DNA from: Arthrobacter_B sp038069765
Lineage (GTDB): Bacteria > Actinomycetota > Actinomycetes > Actinomycetales > Micrococcaceae
DNA: 64,000 nt
Assembly (NCBI RefSeq): GCF_038069765.1
Contig: NZ_JBBPFS010000001.1
Location: 620,001 to 684,000, forward strand
Reading direction: 5' to 3'
The notes under the pieces were generated by a model. The model was given only the letters and a program-made list of their open reading frames with translations. It had not been told where the DNA came from and ran no database searches. A program made the translations under genes and the position numbers. This document shows positions 25,690 through 33,481 of the stretch, in pieces. Positions within the stretch are counted from its first letter, which is position 1. Each line of letters opens with the position of its first letter.

Positions 25690-26643
25690 ATGTCATCGTC
25701 ACATCTGCTCACTCCACCGCTCAATCCCGCCGATCCCATCCCGGGAGCCCCGGATAAACCGGGCATCGGCCGCCGGGCGGCCCGCGAGCGCCGCGGCGGT
25801 CCCGGCCCCGGCCGCCGCTTCTCGCCCGGCAACCTCATTGTCGGAATCTTCCTCTCGCTGGGCGCCGTCATCATGGTCGCCCCGCTGGCCTGGACTTTCT
25901 CCACCTCCCTCAAAACCCGGGACAATGTGTTTGCCCTTCCGCCGCAGTGGATCCCCGATCCGGTGCAGTGGGAAAACTACATCCGCGTCTGGACAGCCGG
26001 TCCGCTGCTGAGCGGCATCCAGAACAGCCTGATCGTGGCGTGCTCGGTCACCATTGTCGGAACCGTGTTTTCGGGCCTGGCTGCCTTCGCCTTCGCGAAG
26101 ATGCGCATGCCGTTCAAGAACGTCATCTTTCTGTTCCTCCTCGCAGCCCTCATGGTGCCGTTCCCCACCCTGATGATTCCGCAGTTCACGATGTTTGCCG
26201 GGCTCGGCTGGGTGGACACGCTCCTGCCGCTGATTGTGCCGTTTGTCTTCGGCAATATCGTGATGATCTTCTTCCTCCGGCAGTACCTGAACAACGTCCC
26301 GGACTCCATCGTCGAAGCCGCGCGGCTTGACGGCGCGTCCTTCCTCCAGATTTTCATCCGGCTCATTCTGCCCATCATCAAGCCGGCCGTGGCGGCACAG
26401 TTCATCCTGTGGTTCATGGCCGTCTGGAATGACTATCTGGCGCCCATCATTTACCTGAACTCTCCCGACATCCAGACGCTGCAGCTCGTCATTGCCAGCT
26501 TCAACGCCCAGTACGCCATCCAGACCGATTACCCGCTGATTATGGCCGCCTCATTTATCGCCCTGCTTCCGGTACTCGTGGTGTTCCTCATTTTCCAGCG
26601 GCAGATCATCGAGTCGATCGCGCTGACCGGGTCAAAGGGCTGA
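25690..26643 (+). CDS. Sugar ABC transporter permease (MalG type)
   Basis: A 317-residue permease with a roughly 45-residue Pro/Gly/Arg-rich cytoplasmic N-terminus, then six membrane spans. The EAA motif reads VEAARLDGASFLQIFIRLILPIIKPA. It is the second channel subunit. The start ATG 25690 follows the first permease stop by 11 bases. No ATP-binding subunit is encoded in the locus, so a shared MsiK/MalK-type ATPase elsewhere must energise uptake (known for actinobacterial CUT1 systems; inferred here). Confidence 0.95.
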   Translation: MSSSHLLTPPLNPADPIPGAPDKPGIGRRAARERRGGPGPGRRFSPGNLIVGIFLSLGAVIMVAPLAWTFSTSLKTRDNVFALPPQWIPDPVQWENYIRVWTAGPLLSGIQNSLIVACSVTIVGTVFSGLAAFAFAKMRMPFKNVIFLFLLAALMVPFPTLMIPQFTMFAGLGWVDTLLPLIVPFVFGNIVMIFFLRQYLNNVPDSIVEAARLDGASFLQIFIRLILPIIKPAVAAQFILWFMAVWNDYLAPIIYLNSPDIQTLQLVIASFNAQYAIQTDYPLIMAASFIALLPVLVVFLIFQRQIIESIALTGSKG

Positions 26644-26645
26644 CC

Positions 26646-27968
26646 GTGGTGACCGGCCACATACAGCCCGGCGGGGCCCTTGAAAGCCAGGGGCTCAGGC
26701 ACGCCCACGACCCAACCGTGGTGCGCAGCGATGACGGCACATACTGGATGTTCTCCACCGACGCCCTGGCCAATTCCGCCGATGTTCCGGCAGGCGTCCA
26801 CGTCCGCCGCTCGCAGGACCTCGTGACCTGGGAGTACGCCGGCACGGCGCTCGACGGCGTACCAGGCCCCGCAGCACAGTGGACGGGAGCCGCAGGACTC
26901 TGGGCCCCCGACGTCGTTCGCTGGACGGACGGCAGCTGGCGCATGTACTACTCCGCCTCCACTTTCGGCTCCCGGACCTCGGCGATTGGCCTGGCCGTGG
27001 CCGCCCACCCCGGCGGCCCCTGGACGGACCGGGGGCTGGTGCTGAAAACCACCCAGGGCGAATCGGGCCACAACGCCATCGACGCCGCCGTCAGCTTTGA
27101 CCGCAGCGGGGATCCCTGGCTGGCCTACGGCTCCTTCTTTGACGGTATCTACACGCTGAAGCTTGATCCCCGGACAGGTTTGGCAGCCGAGGACGGTCCC
27201 GGCACACTCCTGGCCCGGCGCCCGCCCTCGGTGGACGGCGCGGTGGAAGGCGCCTTCATCCTGTACCGGCCGCAGGAGGACCGCTACGTGCTGTTCCTTT
27301 CCTACGACTCGCTGTTCGGCACCTACAACATCCGGACCGCCGTGGCAGCGGAGATCACCGGCCCCTACCGCGACTGGAACGGGCACCTCCTCACCGAAGC
27401 AGAGCCGGAGCCCGGGGCCGCGGGAACCAAGATCCTGGGCAGTTATGGATTCCCCGGCGGCACGCGGTGGCTGGCCCCCGGGCACAACTCCGTATTCATT
27501 GACACGGGGCTCACTGACACTCCATTCTCCGCGGCCGGGCAGGAGGAGGACGAATACTTCATGGTGCATCACGTGCGTTTCGCCGAAGATCCGTCCCGGC
27601 ACACGGCCCACCTGCGGCGGCTGTACTTCACGGCAGGCGGGTGGCCGGTGGCCTCGCCGCAGCCCTTTGCCGGCCGGGAAACAGAGCGGCTGCCCGAACC
27701 GTCGGGCGTTGACGGCTCCTGGCTGGTGGCGCAAATGGATCCGCTGAGCACCGAACCGGTCTCCGCCCGCAGAATGACCCTGGCGTCACCGGAGCTGCCG
27801 GCCAGCGACGGAACACCTTCGACGGCACGGGTGCTGGTCAACGGAACGGAAATCGACGCTGTGGTGTTTGCAGGACAGGACTGGGCCGGCGGACGCATTT
27901 CCCTGTGCTTCAGCGGTATCGACGCGGGCGGAACCGCCTGGTTCGGTACCAGGGAAGGAGAGTTATGA
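26646..27968 (+). CDS. GH43 family arabinosidase (cytoplasmic)
   Basis: A 440-residue five-bladed beta-propeller glycosidase of family GH43, which includes alpha-L-arabinofuranosidases, arabinanases and beta-xylosidases. The three catalytic acids are visible: Asp22 (base, HAHDPTVV), Asp146 (pKa modulator, HNAIDAAVSFDRSGDPWLAYGS) and Glu201 (acid, VEGAFILY). A C-terminal region of about 120 residues forms an extra beta domain. There is no signal peptide, so it would act on imported oligosaccharides. The GTG start at 26646 follows the permease stop by two bases, which suggests translational coupling. The exact linkage cleaved cannot be read from the sequence. Confidence 0.9.
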   Translation: MVTGHIQPGGALESQGLRHAHDPTVVRSDDGTYWMFSTDALANSADVPAGVHVRRSQDLVTWEYAGTALDGVPGPAAQWTGAAGLWAPDVVRWTDGSWRMYYSASTFGSRTSAIGLAVAAHPGGPWTDRGLVLKTTQGESGHNAIDAAVSFDRSGDPWLAYGSFFDGIYTLKLDPRTGLAAEDGPGTLLARRPPSVDGAVEGAFILYRPQEDRYVLFLSYDSLFGTYNIRTAVAAEITGPYRDWNGHLLTEAEPEPGAAGTKILGSYGFPGGTRWLAPGHNSVFIDTGLTDTPFSAAGQEEDEYFMVHHVRFAEDPSRHTAHLRRLYFTAGGWPVASPQPFAGRETERLPEPSGVDGSWLVAQMDPLSTEPVSARRMTLASPELPASDGTPSTARVLVNGTEIDAVVFAGQDWAGGRISLCFSGIDAGGTAWFGTREGEL

Positions 27969-28663
27969 CCACGTCATTGGGCTGGGCCGAGCGTCTGATG
28001 CAATGGCTAGCCTTCGGCATGCGCCTGGTCCTGATCAATGTGCTGTTCCTCGCAGGGACGATTGCCGGGCTGGGAGTCCTTGGCCTGTTTCCGGCAGCTG
28101 CCGCGGCTTCCGCCCTGCTGGCCCGGCTGCGGGCCGGAACGGCAGAGGACCGGCTGGTCCGGGACTTTGTCGCCGTCTACCGCAGGCAGTTTGTGCACAT
28201 GAACCGGGTGGGGAGCATCTTCTGGGCCGCTGCAGTACTGGCGGTGCTGAATATCCTGTCATTCAGTACCCCCGGAATCAGCCCGCTGTCCGGACCGTCC
28301 CCGGCCGGAGCGGTCCTGTTCTCACTGTTCGCCGCGGTGTGCCTGATCGCACTTGCAGCGGCTTTCACCGCCGTATCGATCTGTGTCCGCTACCGCGACA
28401 CGGTGCTCCGCACATGGCGCCTGGCACTGGTCCTGCCCATTGCCTCGCCTGTTGCAGGCCTGGGAGTCCTTCTCACCCTGGCCGCCGCGGGGTCGGTATT
28501 CACCGCTGTTCCGGTGCTCATTCCGCTGGCGGGCGCATCCCTGCCCCTGCTGCTGACCGGATGGCTGCTGGACCGCCGTCTGGGCGAGCTGGCTGTAGTT
28601 CCCGCGCCGGCCCCGGCCCCCGCCCCGGATATGAAGGGCTCGCACGCCGCCTCCGCTGCCTGA
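27965..28663 (+). CDS. YesL/DUF624 family membrane protein
   Basis: A 232-residue membrane protein with five to six hydrophobic segments. The N-terminal stretch LGWAERLMQWLAFGMRLVLINVLFLAGTIAGLGVLGLFPAAAAASALLARL is typical of DUF624 (YesL) proteins, which recur in ABC operons for plant-polysaccharide uptake. Its function is unknown; a helper of the sugar transporter is a common guess. The ATG overlaps the GH43 stop as ATGA, and AAGGAGAG precedes it. The C-terminus ends in an Ala-Pro repeat coded by a low-complexity CCGGCCCC tract. Confidence 0.87.
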   Translation: MTTSLGWAERLMQWLAFGMRLVLINVLFLAGTIAGLGVLGLFPAAAAASALLARLRAGTAEDRLVRDFVAVYRRQFVHMNRVGSIFWAAAVLAVLNILSFSTPGISPLSGPSPAGAVLFSLFAAVCLIALAAAFTAVSICVRYRDTVLRTWRLALVLPIASPVAGLGVLLTLAAAGSVFTAVPVLIPLAGASLPLLLTGWLLDRRLGELAVVPAPAPAPAPDMKGSHAASAA

Positions 28664-28696
28664 GTCCAGACATACCTGATATCTCCACCGCACCCC

Positions 28697-28730
28697 TCAG
28701 ACCCCATTGTTACTCAGACCCCATTGTTAC
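28697..28730. repeat. 17-bp perfect direct repeat upstream of arfA
   Basis: tcagaccccattgttac occurs at 28697-28713 and again immediately at 28714-28730. The second copy runs into the palindromic operator. The duplication may double a promoter or activator element; no function is proven. Confidence 0.93.
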
Positions 28731-28739
28731 AACGTTGTA
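28728..28739. promoter_or_regulatory. Palindromic operator upstream of arfA
   Basis: TACAACGTTGTA is a perfect 12-bp palindrome with a central CG, 16 bases before the arfA ATG. It matches the site upstream of the sugar-binding protein gene and differs from the TGTTAGCGCTAACA type, so it may be bound by the other LacI-family protein. Confidence 0.68.
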
Positions 28740-28755
28740 TAGAAAAGGAAGATCC

Positions 28756-30309
28756 ATGACCGCCACCAGCACTGCTGCAAGTGAAACCGCAGCTGCGCCA
28801 ACAACCATCCCCGCCACCGCCGTCATCTCGCGTGCGGCAGCGGTGGCACCCATTGACCGGCGGATCTTCGGTTCCTTTGTGGAACACCTGGGCCGCTGCG
28901 TCTATGACGGCATCTACGAACCCGGACATCCCACGGCGAACGAGGACGGCTTCCGGCTGGACGTCGTTGAACTCGTTAAGGAACTCGGCTCAACCACCAT
29001 CAGGTACCCCGGAGGGAACTTCGTCTCCGGATACCGCTGGGAAGACGGTGTGGGCCCGCGGGAGCAGCGGCCCGTGCGCCGGGATCTCGCCTGGCACGCT
29101 ATTGAAACCAACCAGGTGGGCCTGAACGAATTCGCCCGGTGGTGCAAACTGACCAACTCGGAACTGATGATGGCGGTCAATCTGGGCACCCGCGGAATCG
29201 AGGAAGCGCTGGACCTGCTGGAATATGCAAACCACCCGTCGGGAACAGCCCTGAGCGAGAAGCGGATCGCCGACGGAACGCCGGAACCGCACAACATCCG
29301 TATGTGGTGCCTCGGGAACGAGATGGACGGGCCCTGGCAGATCGGGCACATGTCCGCGGAGAATTATGGCCGGCTGGCCGCACGCACAGCGTCGGCCATG
29401 AAGACAGCCGACAGCAGCCTGGAGCTGGTGGCCTGCGGCTCATCGGGATCCGCCATGCCCACCTTCGGCGAGTGGGAACGGGTTGTGCTGGAGCACAGCT
29501 ACGAGCACGTGGACTACATCTCGTGCCACGCCTACTACCAGGAGCGCAACGGCGACCTCGGTTCCTACCTTGCCTCCTCCCTGGACATGCAGTACTTCAT
29601 CGAAACGGTGGTGGCCACCGCCGACCACGTCAAACACAAGCTCCGCAGCAGCAAGACGCTGAAACTCTCCTTTGACGAGTGGAATATCTGGTACCTGGAC
29701 GAACACCGTGCATCGGATGAGGTCAATGACGAGTGGCGGGTGGCACCGCGGCAGCTGGAGGACGTCTATTCCGTGGCGGACGCCGTCGTGTTCGGCAACC
29801 TCCTGATGACGCTGCTGAAGAACCACGACCGCGTGGGGTCGGCATCGCTTGCACAGCTGGTAAACGTCATCGCTCCGATCATGACCGAACCCGGCGGGGA
29901 CGCCTGGCGGCAGACCACCTTCTTCCCGTTTTCGGTGACCTCCCGGCTGGCCCGCGGCGAGGTGCTGCTGCCGCGGGTGTCCTGCGGCACCTACTCAACG
30001 GCCGTGTACGGCGAGGCTCCGCTGGTGGACGTTGTGGCCACCACCGACAGCGCAACCGGCGCCTCCGCCGTTTTTCTGGTGAACCGCAGTCAAACCGAGA
30101 CGCTGGAGGTGTCAATCGACGTCAGCGACCTGGATGCAACCGTGGTGACCGAAGCCCATACGCTTCACGACGAGGACGTATATGCCAAAAACACCCGTAC
30201 GGACCAGGGACGCGTGAGCCTGAAGGAGCTTCAGGAAGTATCGCTGCAGGACGGTGTGCTAACGGTCCGGCTGGCTCCGGTGTCATGGTCCGCGCTCGCC
30301 CTGGCCTGA
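28756..30309 (+). CDS. arfA: GH51 alpha-L-arabinofuranosidase
   Basis: A 517-residue exo-acting enzyme that removes terminal alpha-L-arabinofuranosyl residues from arabinan and arabinoxylan fragments. The catalytic acid/base is Glu189 in WCLGNEMDGPWQ and the nucleophile Glu308 in LSFDEWNIWY, both standard GH51 motifs. The N-terminal RIFGSFVEHLGRCVYDGIYEPGHP is also typical. No signal peptide is present, so it works in the cytosol. The start is ATG 28756 with AAAGGAAG upstream; the very long open frame 5' of it overlaps the YesL-type gene and is not coding. The gene has its own operator and appears separately controlled from the transporter genes. Confidence 0.96.
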   Translation: MTATSTAASETAAAPTTIPATAVISRAAAVAPIDRRIFGSFVEHLGRCVYDGIYEPGHPTANEDGFRLDVVELVKELGSTTIRYPGGNFVSGYRWEDGVGPREQRPVRRDLAWHAIETNQVGLNEFARWCKLTNSELMMAVNLGTRGIEEALDLLEYANHPSGTALSEKRIADGTPEPHNIRMWCLGNEMDGPWQIGHMSAENYGRLAARTASAMKTADSSLELVACGSSGSAMPTFGEWERVVLEHSYEHVDYISCHAYYQERNGDLGSYLASSLDMQYFIETVVATADHVKHKLRSSKTLKLSFDEWNIWYLDEHRASDEVNDEWRVAPRQLEDVYSVADAVVFGNLLMTLLKNHDRVGSASLAQLVNVIAPIMTEPGGDAWRQTTFFPFSVTSRLARGEVLLPRVSCGTYSTAVYGEAPLVDVVATTDSATGASAVFLVNRSQTETLEVSIDVSDLDATVVTEAHTLHDEDVYAKNTRTDQGRVSLKELQEVSLQDGVLTVRLAPVSWSALALA

Positions 30310-30386
30310 GTGCGGCGCCGGGCACCGGCGGGATTTCCCCGCGGCGTCGCGCGGCACGGCTGCACCGCAGGGGAGGCAGCAGGCTG

Positions 30387-31364
30387 ATGCCGGCTGCCTT
30401 CCTCGCGGCGTGCCTTGCCCTTGCCCTGGGCCTGGCCAGCTGTGCGGGTCCGGCAGGCCTGCGGGAGTCCGGCGGCGACTTCTTCACCCATGATCCGGCC
30501 CTGGTTGCGGGAACGGACGGCGAACCTTGGTTCGTCTATTCCACGGGCAACGGGCAGGTGGCTGACGGCAACATTCAGATCCGCCGGTCCGAGGACGGCG
30601 TGGAGTGGGAATATGCCGGCGAAGTGTGGCAGGAAAAACCGGAATGGATCACGGAGGCAGTGCCGAAGACGGACAACCTGTGGGCTCCGGAACTGTACGA
30701 GCACGAAGGCACGTGGTACCTCTACTACTCCGCGTCGTCGTTCGGCAGCAACCTCTCGGTAATCGGGCTGGCCACCAACACCACCCTGGACCCTGCGGAT
30801 CCCGGCTACAAGTGGGTGGACCGCGGGCCCGTCATATCTTCCCTGGGCGAGGACTTCAACGCCATCGACCCGGGGATAGTGGAGGATGCCGAGGGAACCC
30901 CCTGGATGAGTTTCGGCTCCTTCTGGTCCGGTATCCGCATGGTCGAGCTGGACTGGGAGGACGGGAAACGCGCCGGCGACGCCGAACCGCTCACCCTGGC
31001 CGGCCGCGGGTCCCCGCCCAACGCCATCGAGGCCCCGTACATCCTGCCCCGCGACGGGTTCTACTATCTGTTCGTGTCCCGTGATTTCTGCTGTCAGGGC
31101 ACCGACAGCACGTACAACATCGCAGTGGGCCGCTCGGAAAGCGTAACCGGTCCGTATCTGGATGCTGAAGGGGTTCCCATGACCGAGGACGGCGGCACCC
31201 CGGTCCTCTCCCGCGACGGCGACCGTGCGGGGCCGGGCGGACAGTCGGTGTTTGGGGATTACCTGGCGTTCCACTATTACGACGCGGGCCTCGACGGGGC
31301 CTTCCGGCTGGGCATCACACAGTTGCAGTGGAAGGATGGCTGGCCGGAAGCCTCGTGGTCCTGA
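30387..31364 (+). CDS. GH43 arabinan hydrolase, lipid-anchored
   Basis: A 325-residue GH43 enzyme, probably an endo-1,5-alpha-L-arabinanase. The N-terminal signal sequence ends in the lipobox LASC with Cys19, so the enzyme should be tethered outside the cell, unlike the other arabinan enzymes here. Catalytic acids are Asp36 (THDPALV), Asp161 (NAIDPGIVEDAEGTPWMSFGSF) and Glu215 (NAIEAPYIL), and the arabinanase-like FCCQGTDSTYNIAVGRS is present. The start is ATG 30387 with GGGAGG ten bases upstream; the frame is open further 5' but overlaps arfA. It would cut arabinan into oligomers that the binding lipoprotein captures. It ends next to the convergent ABC gene. Confidence 0.9.
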   Translation: MPAAFLAACLALALGLASCAGPAGLRESGGDFFTHDPALVAGTDGEPWFVYSTGNGQVADGNIQIRRSEDGVEWEYAGEVWQEKPEWITEAVPKTDNLWAPELYEHEGTWYLYYSASSFGSNLSVIGLATNTTLDPADPGYKWVDRGPVISSLGEDFNAIDPGIVEDAEGTPWMSFGSFWSGIRMVELDWEDGKRAGDAEPLTLAGRGSPPNAIEAPYILPRDGFYYLFVSRDFCCQGTDSTYNIAVGRSESVTGPYLDAEGVPMTEDGGTPVLSRDGDRAGPGGQSVFGDYLAFHYYDAGLDGAFRLGITQLQWKDGWPEASWS

Positions 31365-31388
31365 CGGCAGTCGACGGCTGTAAATCTT

Positions 31389-31425
31389 CCGGTTCGCTAG
31401 CGGGCAAAGTCCGCGAGCGAACCGG
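31389..31425. terminator. Hairpin between convergent GH43 and ABC genes
   Basis: ccggttcgct (31389-31398) pairs with agcgaaccgg (31416-31425), with an inner GCGG/CCGC pairing that lengthens the stem. It overlaps the 3' end of the minus-strand ABC gene and can serve both directions. No U-tract is present. Confidence 0.65.
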
Positions 31426-32143
31426 GGGTGAGGCGGCCGTCGCGCATGCCCGCGACGGCGTCGGTCAGCGGCACAAACTCGGTGTCGTGCGTGACCAGAA
31501 CCGTTCCGAAACCGAATTCGCGGGTCAGCTGCACGAGCAGCTTGACGATGCTCTCGGACCGTTCATGGTCCAGGGCCGCGGTGGGTTCATCCACCAGCAT
31601 GAGCGCCGGGCTGCCCATCAGTGCCCGGGCAATGTTCACGCGCTGCCGCTGCCCGCCGGAGAGCTGGTGCGGCCGTTTGTCCGCGGCCGGCGCCAGACCC
31701 ACCAGATCCAGCAGCTCGCGTGCCCTCGCATCGGAGGAGGAGGACCGGATGCCGCGCAGCCGGTCGGTAATGACCAGCTGCTCCACGGCGGTGAGCGAGG
31801 GCAGCAGGTTGGGCTGCTGGAAGATCAGGCCCACCTTGCCGCGCCGCAGGGTGGTGCGCCCGGCGTCGTCAAGCGCGGCGGTGGCCGTGCCGGCCACGGA
31901 GACACTTCCCGCTGTTGGCTGGATGAGGGTCGCCGCCACGGCCAGCAGCGAGGACTTGCCGGAACCGGAGGGGCCAACCAGGGCCAGGACTTCTCCGGCC
32001 GGCACCTGCAGGCTGACATCGTCCAGGGCCTTGAGGGTCCCTTCACCGTCCGGGTACTCGAGCGTGACGCCGGCGAGCGCCAGGGCGGGAACCGGACCTG
32101 CGGGGGTCTGGGTAATGTCGAGGGGCAGGGGGGAGGAATGCAT
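31397..32143 (-). CDS. ABC transporter ATP-binding protein (MacB/LolD type)
   Basis: A 248-residue ATPase. Walker A GPSGSGKSS is at residues 57-65, the signature reads LSGGQRQRVNIARAL, Walker B is ALMLVDEPTAAL, and the switch His is in VLVTHD. The subfamily is that of FtsE/LolD/MacB-like ATPases, which drive MacB-fold permeases rather than classical channels. The start at ATG 32143 has AAAGGA seven bases upstream; the frame extends to 32203 without family resemblance. It is downstream of and co-oriented with the permease gene (71-base gap) and divergent from a two-component system that may regulate it. Confidence 0.93.
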   Translation of the reverse strand: MHSSPLPLDITQTPAGPVPALALAGVTLEYPDGEGTLKALDDVSLQVPAGEVLALVGPSGSGKSSLLAVAATLIQPTAGSVSVAGTATAALDDAGRTTLRRGKVGLIFQQPNLLPSLTAVEQLVITDRLRGIRSSSSDARARELLDLVGLAPAADKRPHQLSGGQRQRVNIARALMGSPALMLVDEPTAALDHERSESIVKLLVQLTREFGFGTVLVTHDTEFVPLTDAVAGMRDGRLTPGSLADFAR

Positions 32144-32214
32144 GGGAGAGTCCTTTCGGGAAGACGTACGGGAACGCATGGCGGAACGGGGAGGCAAGCC
32201 CACGGGTTGACCCC

Positions 32215-33318
32215 TCAGTTCCCGCCCAGCGCGGTGAGCGGATCCACCTTGGTGACACTGCGGACGGCGAGTGCGGCGCCGGCAAGTCCCAGCAGGACGA
32301 TGCCGACGACGGGAAGCACCGTTGTGGTGAAGCTGAGCAGGAACGGAGCCACGCGGGCGGCCACCGCGCCAAGGCCCACTCCCGCCAGCCCGCCGGCAAC
32401 AGCCCCGCCGGTCAGGACAATTGCGGCCTGGGCCAGGGCATCGCGGAGCAGGTAAGAAGTTGAGCCGCCCAGGGCCTTGAGCACCGCGATGTCACGGGTG
32501 CGCTGCACAGTCCAGACGGTCAGGAAGGCCACGATGACCAGTGCGGATATGCCGTAGAGGAAAACCTGCATCATCAGCAGTGAGCCGTTTTCGGAGGTGT
32601 AGGACCCCAGGGCGCTGAAGGAGCCCCTGACGTCGGTGGAGACGGTACCGGCCGCGGCATCAGCCTGCCCGGCGGCGTCTTTGGAGGCGTCCGCGACAAT
32701 GACTGTGGCGATGGGTGCCTTCGGCAGGCCGGCGTCGTTGGTGTGTGCAACCTGCTGCCAGACATCCAGTGCTGCCCAGGCCACCGGCGTGTGGCTGTAC
32801 CAGGAGTCCTCGGAAATCGACGTGACCGTCAGCTCCCGCCCGCCGAGCGCCACCGTGCCGCCGACGGTGACACCGAGGTCCTCCGCCGTGGAGGCACCCA
32901 GGATGACGCCGCCGTCGTCAACGGTTCCGGGAGCCAGGGAAGAACCCGGTTCGACGCCGAAGACGGCCACATTGGAGGTGGACCCGGCAACGGCACGGGT
33001 TTGGGTGATGCCCAACGGCTGCGCGTTCGCCACCCCGTCGGTGTCCCGCCACTGCTGCAGCTGCTGGTCGGTCACCACGGACTCGGTGTAGGAGGCCTTG
33101 GCTTCCCCGTTACCCGGGGCGCCGAAAGCCACGGACGTGATTCCGTTGTCGGCAAGGGAGGCGACGGCGGCGGTGTTTTGGTTGCCAAGGCCCGCGGTGA
33201 GCCCGGAGAGCAGCACCAACAGGAGGGAGATCAGCGCAACGACGCTGCCCATCAGGGCAAAGCGGCCCTTGGCGAAGCGAATGTCACGAAGTGCGAGATA
33301 CACGGAAGGTCCTTTCAT
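32215..33318 (-). CDS. ABC transporter permease (FtsX/MacB fold)
   Basis: A 367-residue permease. One membrane span lies near residues 20-42 (LMGSVVALISLLLVLLSGL), a large extracytoplasmic domain fills about 45-230, and three spans follow at about 250-355. This is the 1+3 topology of MacB/FtsX proteins. Members export peptides, lipids or antibiotics, or act as mechanotransmitters. With the ATPase gene it forms a two-gene unit. The ATG at 33318 has AAAGGA upstream. The neighbouring kinase/regulator pair suggests induction by an envelope or antibiotic signal. Confidence 0.92.
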   Translation of the reverse strand: MKGPSVYLALRDIRFAKGRFALMGSVVALISLLLVLLSGLTAGLGNQNTAAVASLADNGITSVAFGAPGNGEAKASYTESVVTDQQLQQWRDTDGVANAQPLGITQTRAVAGSTSNVAVFGVEPGSSLAPGTVDDGGVILGASTAEDLGVTVGGTVALGGRELTVTSISEDSWYSHTPVAWAALDVWQQVAHTNDAGLPKAPIATVIVADASKDAAGQADAAAGTVSTDVRGSFSALGSYTSENGSLLMMQVFLYGISALVIVAFLTVWTVQRTRDIAVLKALGGSTSYLLRDALAQAAIVLTGGAVAGGLAGVGLGAVAARVAPFLLSFTTTVLPVVGIVLLGLAGAALAVRSVTKVDPLTALGGN

Positions 33319-33469
33319 AACAGCCGGGGGTTCCGGCCGGTGATGTCCACGCTTTCCAGCCTTCCGCGGATGCGGACAGAAACCATCGGGAGCGCGGTTG
33401 ATTGGCCGCGTCCATGGGGGTGAGGGCCGGGTCCACCGTTTGGTTGATGTGCCGCCGGCCCGGGCACCC

Positions 33470-33475
33470 TAGGCT
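33470..33475 (+). promoter_or_regulatory. Putative -10 box of the kinase gene
   Basis: TAGGCT ends exactly six bases before the ATG at 33482. The intervening GGAGGA is only directly adjacent to the start codon, too close for a normal ribosome binding site, so a leaderless mRNA is likely. Confidence 0.5.
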
Positions 33476-33481
33476 GGAGGA

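Noticed and set aside
27868..28755. Long 5' extension of the arfA frame
   Set aside because: It overlaps the GH43 and YesL-type genes in another frame, has a low-complexity Pro/Gly/Arg composition, and a good ribosome binding site precedes the internal ATG at 28756.
29733..30386. Long 5' extension of the second GH43 frame
   Set aside because: It overlaps arfA out of frame; the lipoprotein signal peptide beginning at 30387 marks the real N-terminus.
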